Source of the DNA: Hyphomicrobiales bacterium
Lineage (GTDB): Bacteria; Pseudomonadota; Alphaproteobacteria; Rhizobiales; Rhizobiaceae
Length of the DNA stretch: 47,682 nucleotides
Assembly (NCBI GenBank): GCA_900474095.1
Contig: UCOA01000122.1
Coordinates: forward strand, 1-47,682
Reading direction: 5' to 3'
A program made the translations under genes and the position numbers. Numbering within the stretch: the first letter of the stretch is position 1; every line of letters begins with the position of its first letter. The notes under the pieces were generated by a model. It saw only the letters and a program-made list of their open reading frames with translations. It had not been told where the DNA came from and did not search any database. Shown piece after piece: positions 33,545-41,620 of this stretch.

Positions 33545-34300
33545 ATGCTTACACCAACGCAAATAAGACAATTCGAAGAGTCGGGGTATATGGTTGTCCC
33601 CGACTTTCTACCGGACGACGCGCTTTCCCAAATTCGCTCCGTCGCTCGGGACATGGGTGCGCGCGAACCGCACCGCAATTCCTGGAACGAACGATCCTGC
33701 TTCCGGCGCCCCGATTTTCTCCGCATGTTCGACGCCCCGCTTCTCATCGGGGTCGCCGAAGCGTTGATCGGGCAGGACATGCAGTTGCTGCAGTTCGATC
33801 TTCTGCGGACGCGTTCGGACGACGCCAAACCGGAATGGCATCGCGACACCGATTTCTCCTGCAGCAAGACGCTGGCGATTAGCATGGCCATTTATCTACA
33901 AGACACCCCCGTCGGGGCAGGTCCCCTGATGGTCGTTCCTGGCTCGCACCGCCGCGACGAGGGGCCACCCACCCTCTATGGAAACCTGCCTGATCAAGTC
34001 CCGATTCCGGTCAAAAGAGGCGCAGCTATCATTCACGACTCGGCGCTCTGGCATCGGGCATCGCTGGATGGCCCCGGTATCGATTGCTGGGCGCTCTTTC
34101 CAATTTTCGGGAGGTTCTGGATGAAACGGCGGGATGTCGACTGCCTTCAGCCGCCGCCGGCAACCGTGCTTGCCCTTACGGCCCCCCTGCAACGGCAGCT
34201 CTTCGGCTTCGATCTTCGCGACCATGCTCCAACCCTCCTTGGCGGAGGTGAACAGTATAACCGGCGCGGCGATGCAGGGGTGGACTTCTTGGCGGAGTGA
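33545..34300 (+). CDS. Phytanoyl-CoA dioxygenase family (Fe/2-oxoglutarate) oxygenase
   Basis: A 251-residue protein. The iron-binding HxD is H99 and D101 in KPEWHRDTDFSCSK. The likely distal histidine is H170 in DSALWHRASLDG, and MVVPGSHRRDEGPP is the loop typical of PhyH enzymes. The N-terminus (MLTPTQIRQFEESGYMVVPD) is the usual family start. It should use 2-oxoglutarate and oxygen to hydroxylate an unactivated carbon, which would create the hydroxyl group that the carbamoyltransferase next door could modify. The start has AAGGA upstream and is 25 bases after the previous gene. Substrate is inferred only. Confidence 0.85.
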   Translation: MLTPTQIRQFEESGYMVVPDFLPDDALSQIRSVARDMGAREPHRNSWNERSCFRRPDFLRMFDAPLLIGVAEALIGQDMQLLQFDLLRTRSDDAKPEWHRDTDFSCSKTLAISMAIYLQDTPVGAGPLMVVPGSHRRDEGPPTLYGNLPDQVPIPVKRGAAIIHDSALWHRASLDGPGIDCWALFPIFGRFWMKRRDVDCLQPPPATVLALTAPLQRQLFGFDLRDHAPTLLGGGEQYNRRGDAGVDFLAE

Positions 34301-34347
34301 CGAACGTCACCATCGCCAATCATCATAGTGTTTCTTAGGAGATAGAG

Positions 34348-36108
34348 ATGAATATCCTCGGCTTAAACTACATATTTCATGACGCATCCGCTTGCATCAT
34401 CTCGAACAACGAGATCAAATGCGCAATCGAGGAGGAACGGCTCTCGCGGGAGAAGCACACCTCGAAATTCCCGATACGCGCTATTGCCAGATGCTTGAAG
34501 CAGGCCAATCTGACACTGGACGAAATCGACCACATCGCGATTTCGGTCAATCCGGATATCGCCATTGCGAAGAAGGTGCAGTATGCCGCATCGCTCGGGC
34601 CGGCTGCGCGGGAGTTTCTGGATTCCGAGATCGGCGGCCAGAACCAAAAGCATCTCGCCTTCTGGAACTGGTACAACCACAGTTGGCCCGTGAGCAACGC
34701 GCGGAGGCCGGCCGTGCACTTCGTCGATCACCACTATTCCCATGCCATCGGCTCTTTCCACGTCTCGCCTTGGACGGAGGCGGCGGTGCTCGCCATCGAC
34801 GGCGGCGGAGAGTGGCGAACCGTCTGGATGGGCGAGGCCAGGAATGGAACGTTCTCGCAATTCAGCGAAACCCTTTTCCCGCACTCGCTCGGAACCTTCT
34901 ATTCCGCGGTGACGGAATATTGCGGATTCAAGGTAGAATATGACGAGGGCAAGACGATGGGGCTCGCCCCGACCGGCGACCCGACGCGCTTCTTCGAAAT
35001 CGTCGATGAAATGGTGCGGGTCAAGGATGACGGCGCGGTGGAGCTCGATCTCTCCTGGTTCGACCTACCGGCGTCCATCACGGGCCGGTTCTGCAGCGAA
35101 AAGCTGATAGCCGCCTTGGGGGCGCCCCGCCGGCCAGGTGAAGAGATTCGCGAGCATCATCGCGACGCGGCAGCGGCTTTCCAGGCGGTTCTGGAAAAGA
35201 ATGTCCTGAAGATGACGTCGATGCTGGCTGCGAAGACGAAACTGCCCTTCCTCGTCCATTCCGGCGGTGTCGCGCTCAACAGTGTCGCCAACGGCAAGAT
35301 TCTCCAGGCCGGCCACTTCGACGACATCTACGTCATGCCCGGCGCGGGCGACAACGGAACGGCGATCGGCGCTGCGGCCTATGTCTACAAGGACATCCTG
35401 GGGAACCGGGAAAAGCTCTATCACGTCAATCCCTTCGTTGGGGACGAATATGACAATCAGGAGATAGAACGCTTCCTGAAATCCGCGAAAATAGCCTATC
35501 GCAAGTCGGACGATGTATGCCTCGAGGCGGCCAAGTCACTTTCCGACGGCAAGATCATCGGCTGGTTTCAGGGAAAGATGGAGTTCGGACCGCGCGCGCT
35601 CGGCGGACGCAGCATCCTAGCCGATCCGACACGCGCCGGCATGAAGGACAAGATTAACGCGGAAGTGAAGCACCGGGAGGCCTTCAGGCCGTTTGCGCCT
35701 TCCGTCATCGCGGAACGGGCCAGCGATTACTTCGAGACGACGGTCGAGGTGCCGTTCATGCTGACGGTGTTCCCAGTTCGCGAAGAAATGCGGGCAAAGA
35801 TTCCGGCGATCGTCCATGTCGACGACACGGCCCGCCTACAAACGGTCCGACGGGATTGCAATGAAAGGTATTACGACCTGATCCGCGAATTTGGAAAGCT
35901 GTCCGGCCATCCAGTAGTCCTGAACACCAGCTTCAACGTTATGGACGAGCCCATCGTCGCCAGTCCCTACGACGCGGTCCGCTGCTTCTATTCCACAGGC
36001 ATTGACATTCTCTACATCGGGGACTTCGTGCTGGAAAAAGAGCCGGCGAAGGCAATTCACGTCGAGCGCAGTATCCAGGTGCCGCAACTCAGCATCCATG
36101 GTGGCTAA
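34348..36108 (+). CDS. Carbamoyltransferase of the NodU/CmcH/TobZ family
   Basis: A 586-residue enzyme, the normal length. The N-terminal part is the Kae1-like domain (MNILGLNYIFHDASACIISN, VDHHYSHAIGSFHVSPW with metal-binding histidines, LAIDGGGEW, YSAVTEYCGFK). The C-terminal part carries GKIIGWFQGKMEFGPRALGGR, the family's most conserved block, and HPVVLNTSFNVMDEPIV. Such enzymes make carbamoyl adenylate from carbamoyl phosphate and ATP and pass the carbamoyl group to a hydroxyl on an antibiotic or Nod factor. GGAGATAGAG precedes the start, 47 bases after the dioxygenase. It is the last gene of the operon. No other nodulation genes are in the window, so a role in natural-product tailoring fits better than nodU. 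Confidence 0.9.
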   Translation: MNILGLNYIFHDASACIISNNEIKCAIEEERLSREKHTSKFPIRAIARCLKQANLTLDEIDHIAISVNPDIAIAKKVQYAASLGPAAREFLDSEIGGQNQKHLAFWNWYNHSWPVSNARRPAVHFVDHHYSHAIGSFHVSPWTEAAVLAIDGGGEWRTVWMGEARNGTFSQFSETLFPHSLGTFYSAVTEYCGFKVEYDEGKTMGLAPTGDPTRFFEIVDEMVRVKDDGAVELDLSWFDLPASITGRFCSEKLIAALGAPRRPGEEIREHHRDAAAAFQAVLEKNVLKMTSMLAAKTKLPFLVHSGGVALNSVANGKILQAGHFDDIYVMPGAGDNGTAIGAAAYVYKDILGNREKLYHVNPFVGDEYDNQEIERFLKSAKIAYRKSDDVCLEAAKSLSDGKIIGWFQGKMEFGPRALGGRSILADPTRAGMKDKINAEVKHREAFRPFAPSVIAERASDYFETTVEVPFMLTVFPVREEMRAKIPAIVHVDDTARLQTVRRDCNERYYDLIREFGKLSGHPVVLNTSFNVMDEPIVASPYDAVRCFYSTGIDILYIGDFVLEKEPAKAIHVERSIQVPQLSIHGG

Positions 36109-36158
36109 ATTTGGTCTAGCCGATCCAGGTAACACTTGGCCGTGCTCGAGTTGCTCCA

Positions 36159-36195
36159 GAGCGTTTCCGCTTTTCTTCGAACCGCGAAAACGCTC
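36159..36195. repeat. Palindromic repeat after the cluster, possible terminator
   Basis: GAGCGTTTCCGC (36159-36170) and GCGAAAACGCTC (36184-36195) pair with one mismatch around a 13-base T-rich loop. Dispersed palindromes of this kind are frequent between genes in rhizobia. It lies 50 bases after the carbamoyltransferase stop and may end that transcript. Confidence 0.6.
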
Positions 36196-36384
36196 ACACT
36201 CTTGTTTCGGCCCCTCTCCGTAGTACGCGAATGAACCCGTGCGCCTGGACCACGCGTTCCGAAAAATACTGATACGCTGCGTGAGCCTTGAACGGAAAGG
36301 CTAACGAAGTCACGGGTGCTCTGATGCATTAATGCATGATTGATCGAGCTGTGCGGCCGATTTTCGGTGGAATTTTTGAGGAGA

Positions 36385-36570
36385 GATTTCAAGTGGCATC
36401 ATCTTGAGGGTGAGGTGATTTTTGGGTGGTGCTCGTGCGGCAAATTGGGCGTTAACTACCGCAACCTTGAAACTATGCTCTGCGAACGCGGTGTCACGAT
36501 TGATCACACGAGGATCTATCGCTGGGCCTAACATTACGCGTCTGAGATGGTAAAGCGCCACCCTGCTGTC
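36385..36570 (+). mobile_element. IS6-family transposase N-terminal fragment
   Basis: The frame reads RDFKWHHLEGEVIFGW, NYRNLETMLCERGVTIDHTR and IYRWA, then stops at a TAA where IS6-family proteins usually continue. Ignoring that stop, HYASEMVKR matches the usual next residues. The helix-turn-helix part is there but the catalytic domain is missing. It overlaps the 3' end of the DinB gene and marks the right side of the phenazine-type cluster. Confidence 0.65.
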
Positions 36571-37060
36571 GCCGTTCCGGCTCGCTCTGGTGAAGGTAGA
36601 CGGCGAAGATGTCCCAAGGCGGGGTGATGGAAAGTTGCCAGAGTATCCGGCCAACCTCGCCCCGATGATAACCGCCGTGCAGGGCGACATGGGTCAGCAT
36701 TTCCTCTCTGGTCATATAACCCTCGTCGCCATCGGTGAAAGTGAACGGGATGGTATCCGCCAGATTTTCCGGCGAGACGCCGCTAAGGTAATCGAGATAC
36801 CATTGATCGGTAGATGCTACGGCAGCACGCAGTTCCCCCAAAGTTGGCGTCTCCTCCGTATTGTCGGAGGTATAGCCATGTTGCGCGCCAATTAGATGCG
36901 CGGCGAAGATTCGGGCCACGACATAATAGTGATTGATCAGCCGCAAGGCGGTGTGCAGTTCGGCGTTGTGGTGTTCCTGATCCAAAGTCCCCAATTTGTC
37001 GAATAGGTGAGTATTTGCCCAAGCGTTATAGCCATATAGTTTTTGGAGCAACGTGCTCAT
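36494..37060 (-). CDS. DinB family protein with an altered C-terminus
   Basis: About 188 residues from the ATG at 37060 (MSTLLQKLYGYNAWANTHLF), with AAGGGCC upstream; the frame extends 15 residues further without support. DinB/YfiT proteins are four-helix bundles with three metal-binding histidines. Here candidates are the H in LRLINHYYVVARIFAAHLIG and two in LTHVALHGGYHRGEVGRILW. They are thiol-dependent metalloenzymes of mixed function. The normal family ends near WDIFAVYLHQ; the following 30 residues (rich in S, R, Q) are translated from the reverse side of the IS6 fragment, so the original end was replaced by the insertion. It is divergent from a TetR gene that likely controls it. Confidence 0.8.
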   Translation of the reverse strand: MSTLLQKLYGYNAWANTHLFDKLGTLDQEHHNAELHTALRLINHYYVVARIFAAHLIGAQHGYTSDNTEETPTLGELRAAVASTDQWYLDYLSGVSPENLADTIPFTFTDGDEGYMTREEMLTHVALHGGYHRGEVGRILWQLSITPPWDIFAVYLHQSEPERRQQGGALPSQTRNVRPSDRSSCDQS

Positions 37061-37090
37061 GAGGGCGGCCCTTTCGAGTTTATGAAATGC

Positions 37091-37103
37091 GAGTAAATTA
37101 CTC
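37091..37103. promoter_or_regulatory. Palindromic operator between dinB-like gene and tetR
   Basis: GAGTAAATTACTC, a perfect 6+1+6 inverted repeat, lies 31 bases before the DinB start and 25 bases before the TetR start. It is the likely binding site of the adjacent regulator and differs from the operator of the phenazine-type cluster. Confidence 0.65.
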
Positions 37104-37127
37104 ACATTCTGTACAAGGGAGGCTCAG

Positions 37128-37769
37128 TTGTCTACTCGCATTTCAAAGCAGCAGTCGGTAATGCGCAAGGAGCCGCGGCAGGGCCGTTCCCGCGCGACTG
37201 TCGAAACGATCCTTCAGGCTGGTGCTCGCATTTTGAGCGCTGAAGGATGGGCCGGATTCACGACCAACAGGGTCGCAGATTTGGCCGGAGTAAGCATCGG
37301 TTCGCTTTATCAGTATTTTCCGGACAAGCTTTCTCTGGTCGATGCGATCCGCCGACGCCATCTCGATGACTGTCTTGCCGTCATGCGAAAATCCAAAGCC
37401 ACAGGGCTGTCACCGGTGCAGTTCCTGGCGAACTTGGTTCGCGCGATGATTGGCGCTCATAGCATTTACCCTGGACTGCATAGGGTGTTGCTCGATGAAG
37501 CCCCAAGCTCGGCCGACTATCGCAACGTCAACAGCGAATTTGAGATCGAATACCTTGGATACTATGCAGAGGCCGTAGCTGCCTATCGAAACCGCCAGCT
37601 CTGCACGACCGATCAAACCGCCACGCTGATCATTTCCGATGCGATTGATGGGGTCATTCACAATGCCGCGCGCCGTGGCATGTTGGGTGACCCCATCGTG
37701 CAGAGTGAACTCATCCGGCTGGTCAGCCTATACCTAGAAGACGCTGGCGACGGCTCTACAGCTAAATAG
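37128..37769 (+). CDS. TetR family regulator
   Basis: A 213-residue protein with a TTG start at 37128 preceded by AAGGGAGGCTC. Residues about 15-65 are the helix-turn-helix domain (RQGRSRATVETILQAGARIL, then TTNRVADLAGVSIGSLYQYF with PDK), the family's best-conserved part. A helical ligand domain follows. It is transcribed away from the DinB gene, and a palindrome in the 67-base spacer (37091) suggests it represses both. No sign that it acts on the phenazine genes. Length is normal and no defect is visible. Confidence 0.88.
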   Translation: MSTRISKQQSVMRKEPRQGRSRATVETILQAGARILSAEGWAGFTTNRVADLAGVSIGSLYQYFPDKLSLVDAIRRRHLDDCLAVMRKSKATGLSPVQFLANLVRAMIGAHSIYPGLHRVLLDEAPSSADYRNVNSEFEIEYLGYYAEAVAAYRNRQLCTTDQTATLIISDAIDGVIHNAARRGMLGDPIVQSELIRLVSLYLEDAGDGSTAK

Positions 37770-37896
37770 ATGGTTAGATTTCGCATAACTAATCGTCTCG
37801 CGCGGCGCACATAAAGCACCGCCGGGCCGGACGTAACCTGCGCGATTGTCGAAATGAACATGCGGTGCATGCGTCCGAGAGCCACAAGCGAACATG

Positions 37897-38238
37897 CTAA
37901 TTGGCAGCCGCCTGATTTGAGTTTGACAGCTCTCGATGAAGGCTTTCCCGGAACTCGTTCGTCTGGTTTTGAACCATGCGTGCGATCAGGAATAGGTCGT
38001 TGATGACCCAGATCACGCCAGTGACGAAGAACAGCGCTCCGACTCGGAACTGAGCCAGCCCAACGCCGAGAACCATCAACACAAGCATGGCCAGGCCGGA
38101 GGCGGGATGTCCGATGTAAAACCGATGGGCACCAAAACCGCCAAGGAAAAGACACAGAATATATGCAACTCGGCTTGACTTCGCTTCGTTAGTGACGCGC
38201 TGCTCGATCAACATCTGTTCTGAAGTTGAAAGTTCCAT
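37897..38238 (-). CDS. TM2 domain membrane protein
   Basis: A 113-residue protein from the ATG at 38238, with GGAG six bases upstream; longer versions of the frame reach back into transposase debris. After a short charged start (MELSTSEQMLIEQRVTNEAK) come two membrane helices. The first is followed by GGFGAHRFYIGHPASGLAML, with the G-x-H-R-F-Y-x-G motif of the TM2 family. The second is FFVTGVIWVINDLFLIARMV. TM2 proteins are widely distributed; bacterial members have no established role. The C-terminus is cytoplasmic and glutamine/asparagine-rich. Confidence 0.85.
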   Translation of the reverse strand: MELSTSEQMLIEQRVTNEAKSSRVAYILCLFLGGFGAHRFYIGHPASGLAMLVLMVLGVGLAQFRVGALFFVTGVIWVINDLFLIARMVQNQTNEFRESLHRELSNSNQAAAN

Positions 38239-38309
38239 CGTCGCTCCAAACATTTCAATGTGCACGCAGTAGATGCATCTATTGCATAGTGCGCGCATAG
38301 CGTCAAGAT

Positions 38310-39385
38310 TGGCTACAACGCCGCTTGCCAGTATCGCGGCCCGGCTATCGCGATCGAGCGTTTGTAACCACAGGCAGGGCAAATTCTGCCATCCGGCCAC
38401 ACCATACCTTCCAGCACCCGGCGACATTGCTCCTCATCCCGGAAGGCCACGATCATATCTTCAGCAGTCCGAATGTTGCTCAGCGCTGTAAACATCGTTT
38501 CCGGCATTCTTGCGCGTCCTATAAATGCTCCAGCGGCGATTGCCGGACCTTTGCATTCCACAAAGCTTCCGTTGCGTGTTTGGCACGGGCCTGTGGCTAG
38601 TGCCGCAGTCGGATAAAGGCTTGTCCTCGGTGCGCCTGGCCTAGGCTCTGGGGGTGAGCCAGCCGATGGCCTGGCGGATGGGACACGCGCTGCGTCTCAT
38701 GGCGGCGCGGGAGCACATGCTCGATGGCACGGTCGAGGTTGACCATTTCCATCTCGGTGGGCGAACGAGAAAGCATCCGGACAATCCACCTCCTGGACGA
38801 GGCCGGAAAGGTCAGGCGAATACGCAGAAAACGCCTGTCATGGCAATAGTGCAACGACCGAAGGACGTTACACCGCGTACTCCAGCCGGTGGCGCGCGTG
38901 CTGTGGTCGTGACCGGTCTTTCGTTACGTGCAGCCGAGCGCGCTGTCGAAACGCAGATCGAACCCCATACTGTCTGATGAGCGATGAGGCGAAGGCGTTC
39001 ATGGCCAGTGGCGAGAGCTTCGCCAAGCATGAGGCCGTGAAGCACTCAAGCCGCGAATACGTTCGTGACGCCGTTCACGTCAATTCGGTCGAAGGGTTCA
39101 ATTCACGCGTCGCACAATTGCCGGCGTCTTTCATCACATCAGCCCGCAGCATGCCGACCTGTATTTCCACGAGATCGGCTTCCGCTGGTCCCAGCGCATC
39201 GTTACAGGCCAGGCGGTGCGCAAAAGCCGAAATGGCCGGGAAAGCATGAAAACCCTTTGGTCGCGGGTGCCGTCGGCGCTGCAATTACTGCGAGTGTTCC
39301 GCGCTGCTACCGGCCGTGAAATGGCAAGAGCCCGGATGGCGGCATCACCATCAAATCGGCCGTAGCTGTCTTTGGTTCATAAAGG
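38310..39385 (+). mobile_element. IS1595-family transposase remnant with inverted 5' part
   Basis: The C-terminal two-thirds is on the plus strand from about 38520 in several frames: YKCSSGDCR, LHSTKLPLRVW, VSQPMAWRMGHALRLMAARE, HMLDGTVEVDHFHLGGRTRK, PVMAIVQRPKDV, MSDEAKAFMASGESFAKHE and VFHHISPQHADLYFHEIGF. There are at least four frameshifts and a stop. The N-terminal zinc-ribbon part is on the minus strand at about 38340-38470 (TAEDMIVAFRDEEQCRRVLE, MVWPDGRICPACGYKRSIAI). The two parts meet near 38500-38520 just where they would join if the 5' part were flipped back. Dead element. Confidence 0.75.
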
Positions 39386-39468
39386 CCTCGGACAGATCCA
39401 CAACTTTCGTGTCGTGACGCCCACCTGGCTTGTTCTCGGAAAGAAGAGAAAACGTCTGCAACCTTGAA

Positions 39469-39497
39469 TTGACATGCGCTTTTATTCGCGCTAAAGA
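39469..39497 (+). promoter_or_regulatory. Sigma-70-type promoter for the small basic protein
   Basis: TTGACA (39469-39474), a 17-base spacer, then TAAAGA (39492-39497), about 29 bases before the ATG at 39526. The -35 box is a perfect match to consensus and the spacing is ideal, so this should be a fairly strong promoter. Confidence 0.65.
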
Positions 39498-39525
39498 TTA
39501 GGACGCAAAAAACGGAGGAATGCAA

Positions 39526-39807
39526 ATGGCATACGCAAAGAACCCCTTCCTTCAAGCAGCGCGTGCAACCTCGTCTACGAAACCGCCCAGCGGTTTCTGG
39601 GCATCCCCGGCGGGAAAACATATGCGTCTCGCCAAGAGCTGCTTCGCATTGGCCAAAAAGCACCAGACGGCTGGTAATAAGAAAAAGTACTGGAGCTTGC
39701 TGAAGACGGGTCGCGGAGCCTTGGCTCTGGCCCGGCAGGAGATTTATCTCTGGAAGCGCGGGCAGAACATCCGGCGCAAGTCTTACGCGATCCACCGCGC
39801 CGCCTAG
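39526..39807 (+). CDS. Small basic hypothetical protein
   Basis: A 93-residue protein starting MAYAKNPFLQAARATSSTKP. GGAGG lies seven bases before the ATG at 39526; another ATG at 39520 is too close to that site. It is rich in lysine and arginine (net strongly positive), with a helical middle (KHMRLAKSCFALAKKHQTAG) and an end RRKSYAIHRAA. It has no signal peptide. One cysteine. I do not recognise the family. It could bind nucleic acid or be a precursor-like peptide; nothing in the sequence decides. It has its own good promoter, and a hairpin separates it from the operon behind it. Confidence 0.6.
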   Translation: MAYAKNPFLQAARATSSTKPPSGFWASPAGKHMRLAKSCFALAKKHQTAGNKKKYWSLLKTGRGALALARQEIYLWKRGQNIRRKSYAIHRAA

Positions 39808-39872
39808 GTGGAACGGTTCACCTTTGCTTAGGACCGTGTTTCCCCCTTGATTCATTCAGTAGCAGAGGACGG

Positions 39873-39894
39873 TTGCCTTGCCATAGGCAACCTG
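39873..39894. promoter_or_regulatory. Perfect 8-bp hairpin between the small basic gene and the next operon
   Basis: GGTTGCCT-TGCCAT-AGGCAACC forms an 8-bp stem and 6-base loop. No T-run follows, so it is more likely an attenuating or processing hairpin, or a protein-binding site, than a normal terminator. Confidence 0.45.
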
Positions 39895-39947
39895 CCTCGC
39901 AGCAGCTGCTCCGATCTCTGGAGGAATACTTATTCGGAGAGAATGAG

Positions 39948-40364
39948 ATGAGTGACTCCTTGCTTTTTGGATATTCGGTAGAAGAGAACGGCGGCAAGTT
40001 TGTAATTACACTAGCGGGCACGCTTGCCGTTCCGATTATGCAGGACATTGCGGCCAATATCGGCCCCAGCGGCGCTGGTACGACCGGACTACCGATGATG
40101 TTCCCCTATACCCTTCTAGCATCCCACGCCGTTAGGATGACGGCTCAGGCGGGAGGCGAGACCGAGGAGCAGGAGGACGCTTCGCTGGCGGATATCTTCG
40201 GTCAGGGCTTCGACAAGGATCTCAACGAGTTCGACCGGCAGTTAGGGCGTTATCGGGCTCTGTTGTCGGCGACCGTCGAAGTCGGCCAAGGGCTCGAAGT
40301 ACCATTCACGAAGGGTGAGGCCAACGACGCCGCCAGGCCAAAGAGGGCCGAGATCAAAACCTAA
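39948..40364 (+). CDS. Hypothetical protein, first gene of an unrecognised operon
   Basis: A 138-residue protein from the ATG at 39948 (MSDSLLFGYSVEENGGKFVI), which has CGGAGAGAA upstream. The start is beta-like, the middle contains a flexible glycine stretch (IGPSGAGTTGLPMM), and the second half is acidic and helical (GGETEEQEDASLADIFGQGF, DKDLNEFDRQLGRYRALLSA). No membrane helix, signal peptide or cysteine. I do not recognise a family. It is 21 bases ahead of the nucleotidyltransferase gene and surely co-transcribed, so it may be a partner or substrate of that enzyme. Confidence 0.65.
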   Translation: MSDSLLFGYSVEENGGKFVITLAGTLAVPIMQDIAANIGPSGAGTTGLPMMFPYTLLASHAVRMTAQAGGETEEQEDASLADIFGQGFDKDLNEFDRQLGRYRALLSATVEVGQGLEVPFTKGEANDAARPKRAEIKT

Positions 40365-40385
40365 GAGTGTTCAGGGAGAGAAACG

Positions 40386-41501
40386 ATGGTTCAGCTGTCC
40401 CGCGAGGAGACCTTCCTGCTGCTGACTTCCAGACCGTGTCTGACGCCCTCCGACGATCAACGCCTGCTGCACATCGTCGAGCCGGATCTGGATTGGTCCT
40501 TTGTGCTCTGGCGGGCGGAAAGCTATCAGACGCTGTCGTTGTGTGGCTTCCACCTAGGTCGACTGGGCCTGATCTCCCGGACGCCGGCTTGGGTGATCAG
40601 CTACATTCACACTTGGTCGCAGCTGTCCAAGGCGCGGAGTGAGGTGCAGTTCCGCCAGCTTGGTGAACTTCTGGCCCATTTCCGCGCCTGCGGTCTGGAG
40701 CACTATTTGTTCAAGGGTCCATTGTTATCCGCCCTAGTCTATCCTGATCCGGCGTGGCGGCCCATGCAGGATCTGGACATCATGGTGCGCATGGCGGATG
40801 TCCGACGGGTGCAGAAGGAACTCTACCAGCTTGGCTACAAGCACGGCGTTTTTAATCCTGCCGACGGTGTCTTCACGCACATGTTCCGCAAGATCACGCC
40901 CGAGACCTTGGAGCACAAATACGCGCTTCATTCGGTCACCAAAGTCGAGGTGATCCGGCCGAGTTTCGATACGAACCTGATAGCACCTGAATGGCGGATG
41001 CGGCAGATCAAGTCCTTCGTTCAGGATGATGGATTGGTAAGGATGCCGGTGTTCATCGACATCCATTTCAATCTCGGCGCCGGCATGGACGAGGACGACG
41101 TCTGGCGCCACATGCGCTCGCGCAAGTTACTCGGCCACGATGTGCCTTGCCAGTCGCTTACTGCCGCACTCTGGTTCAGCGCCGCCCGCATCTATTTCGA
41201 AGCCTATCAGCACGGTACGCTCAAATTGCAGATGCTAGGGGATATCGACGCTCTGCTGCGTCTACACCCCGAAGACCTCGACTGGGCGGAGCTGCTTGCA
41301 GTCGCGTCAAAATACGGTTTCTCGGCAGCGATCTTCTACGTTCTAGAGCAGGTACGGCGTCTGTTCGATACGCCCGTTCCGTTAAAGGTGCTGGCGCTAC
41401 TGATGCCGGATCCGCAACGACAGCCGGATCCGGCAGACTTCGGAGACATTATCCCGAAACTGTTGTCACGAACCGTTGTAAGCGACTTACAACTCGCCTG
41501 A
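40386..41501 (+). CDS. Nucleotidyltransferase family protein (PF14907-type)
   Basis: A 371-residue protein. Around residues 110-135 it has HYLFKGPLLSALVYPDPAWR followed by PMQDLDIMV, where D129 and D131 form the metal-binding pair of the nucleotidyltransferase fold; a third acidic residue is likely in PVFIDIHFNLG. The helical start and end (FLLLTSRPCLTPSDDQRLLHI; DWAELLAVASKYGF) match the PF14907 group of uncharacterised nucleotidyltransferases, which turns up in natural-product and lasso-peptide gene clusters. It should move a nucleotide or similar phosphate group to an unknown acceptor. GGAGAGAAACG precedes the start. The gene is intact and neighbours a thymidylate-kinase-like gene and an FAD enzyme. 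Confidence 0.8.
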   Translation: MVQLSREETFLLLTSRPCLTPSDDQRLLHIVEPDLDWSFVLWRAESYQTLSLCGFHLGRLGLISRTPAWVISYIHTWSQLSKARSEVQFRQLGELLAHFRACGLEHYLFKGPLLSALVYPDPAWRPMQDLDIMVRMADVRRVQKELYQLGYKHGVFNPADGVFTHMFRKITPETLEHKYALHSVTKVEVIRPSFDTNLIAPEWRMRQIKSFVQDDGLVRMPVFIDIHFNLGAGMDEDDVWRHMRSRKLLGHDVPCQSLTAALWFSAARIYFEAYQHGTLKLQMLGDIDALLRLHPEDLDWAELLAVASKYGFSAAIFYVLEQVRRLFDTPVPLKVLALLMPDPQRQPDPADFGDIIPKLLSRTVVSDLQLA

Positions 41502-41620
41502 GACGCAGCGTCCGCAGCCGCCCTCGGAAGTAACACTTATCTCATCGACCCTTCACCCACAGCGCGCTGGGACACGTCGCCGCATCGCAGAACAATGCCC
41601 ATTTTCATGAGGAGCAAACA

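Noticed and set aside
34348-36108. Carbamoyltransferase as the nodulation gene nodU
   Set aside because: The family also serves antibiotic synthesis (CmcH, TobZ). No nodABC or other nod genes, and no nod box that I can recognise, are in the window, and the gene ends an operon with phzG and tailoring genes.
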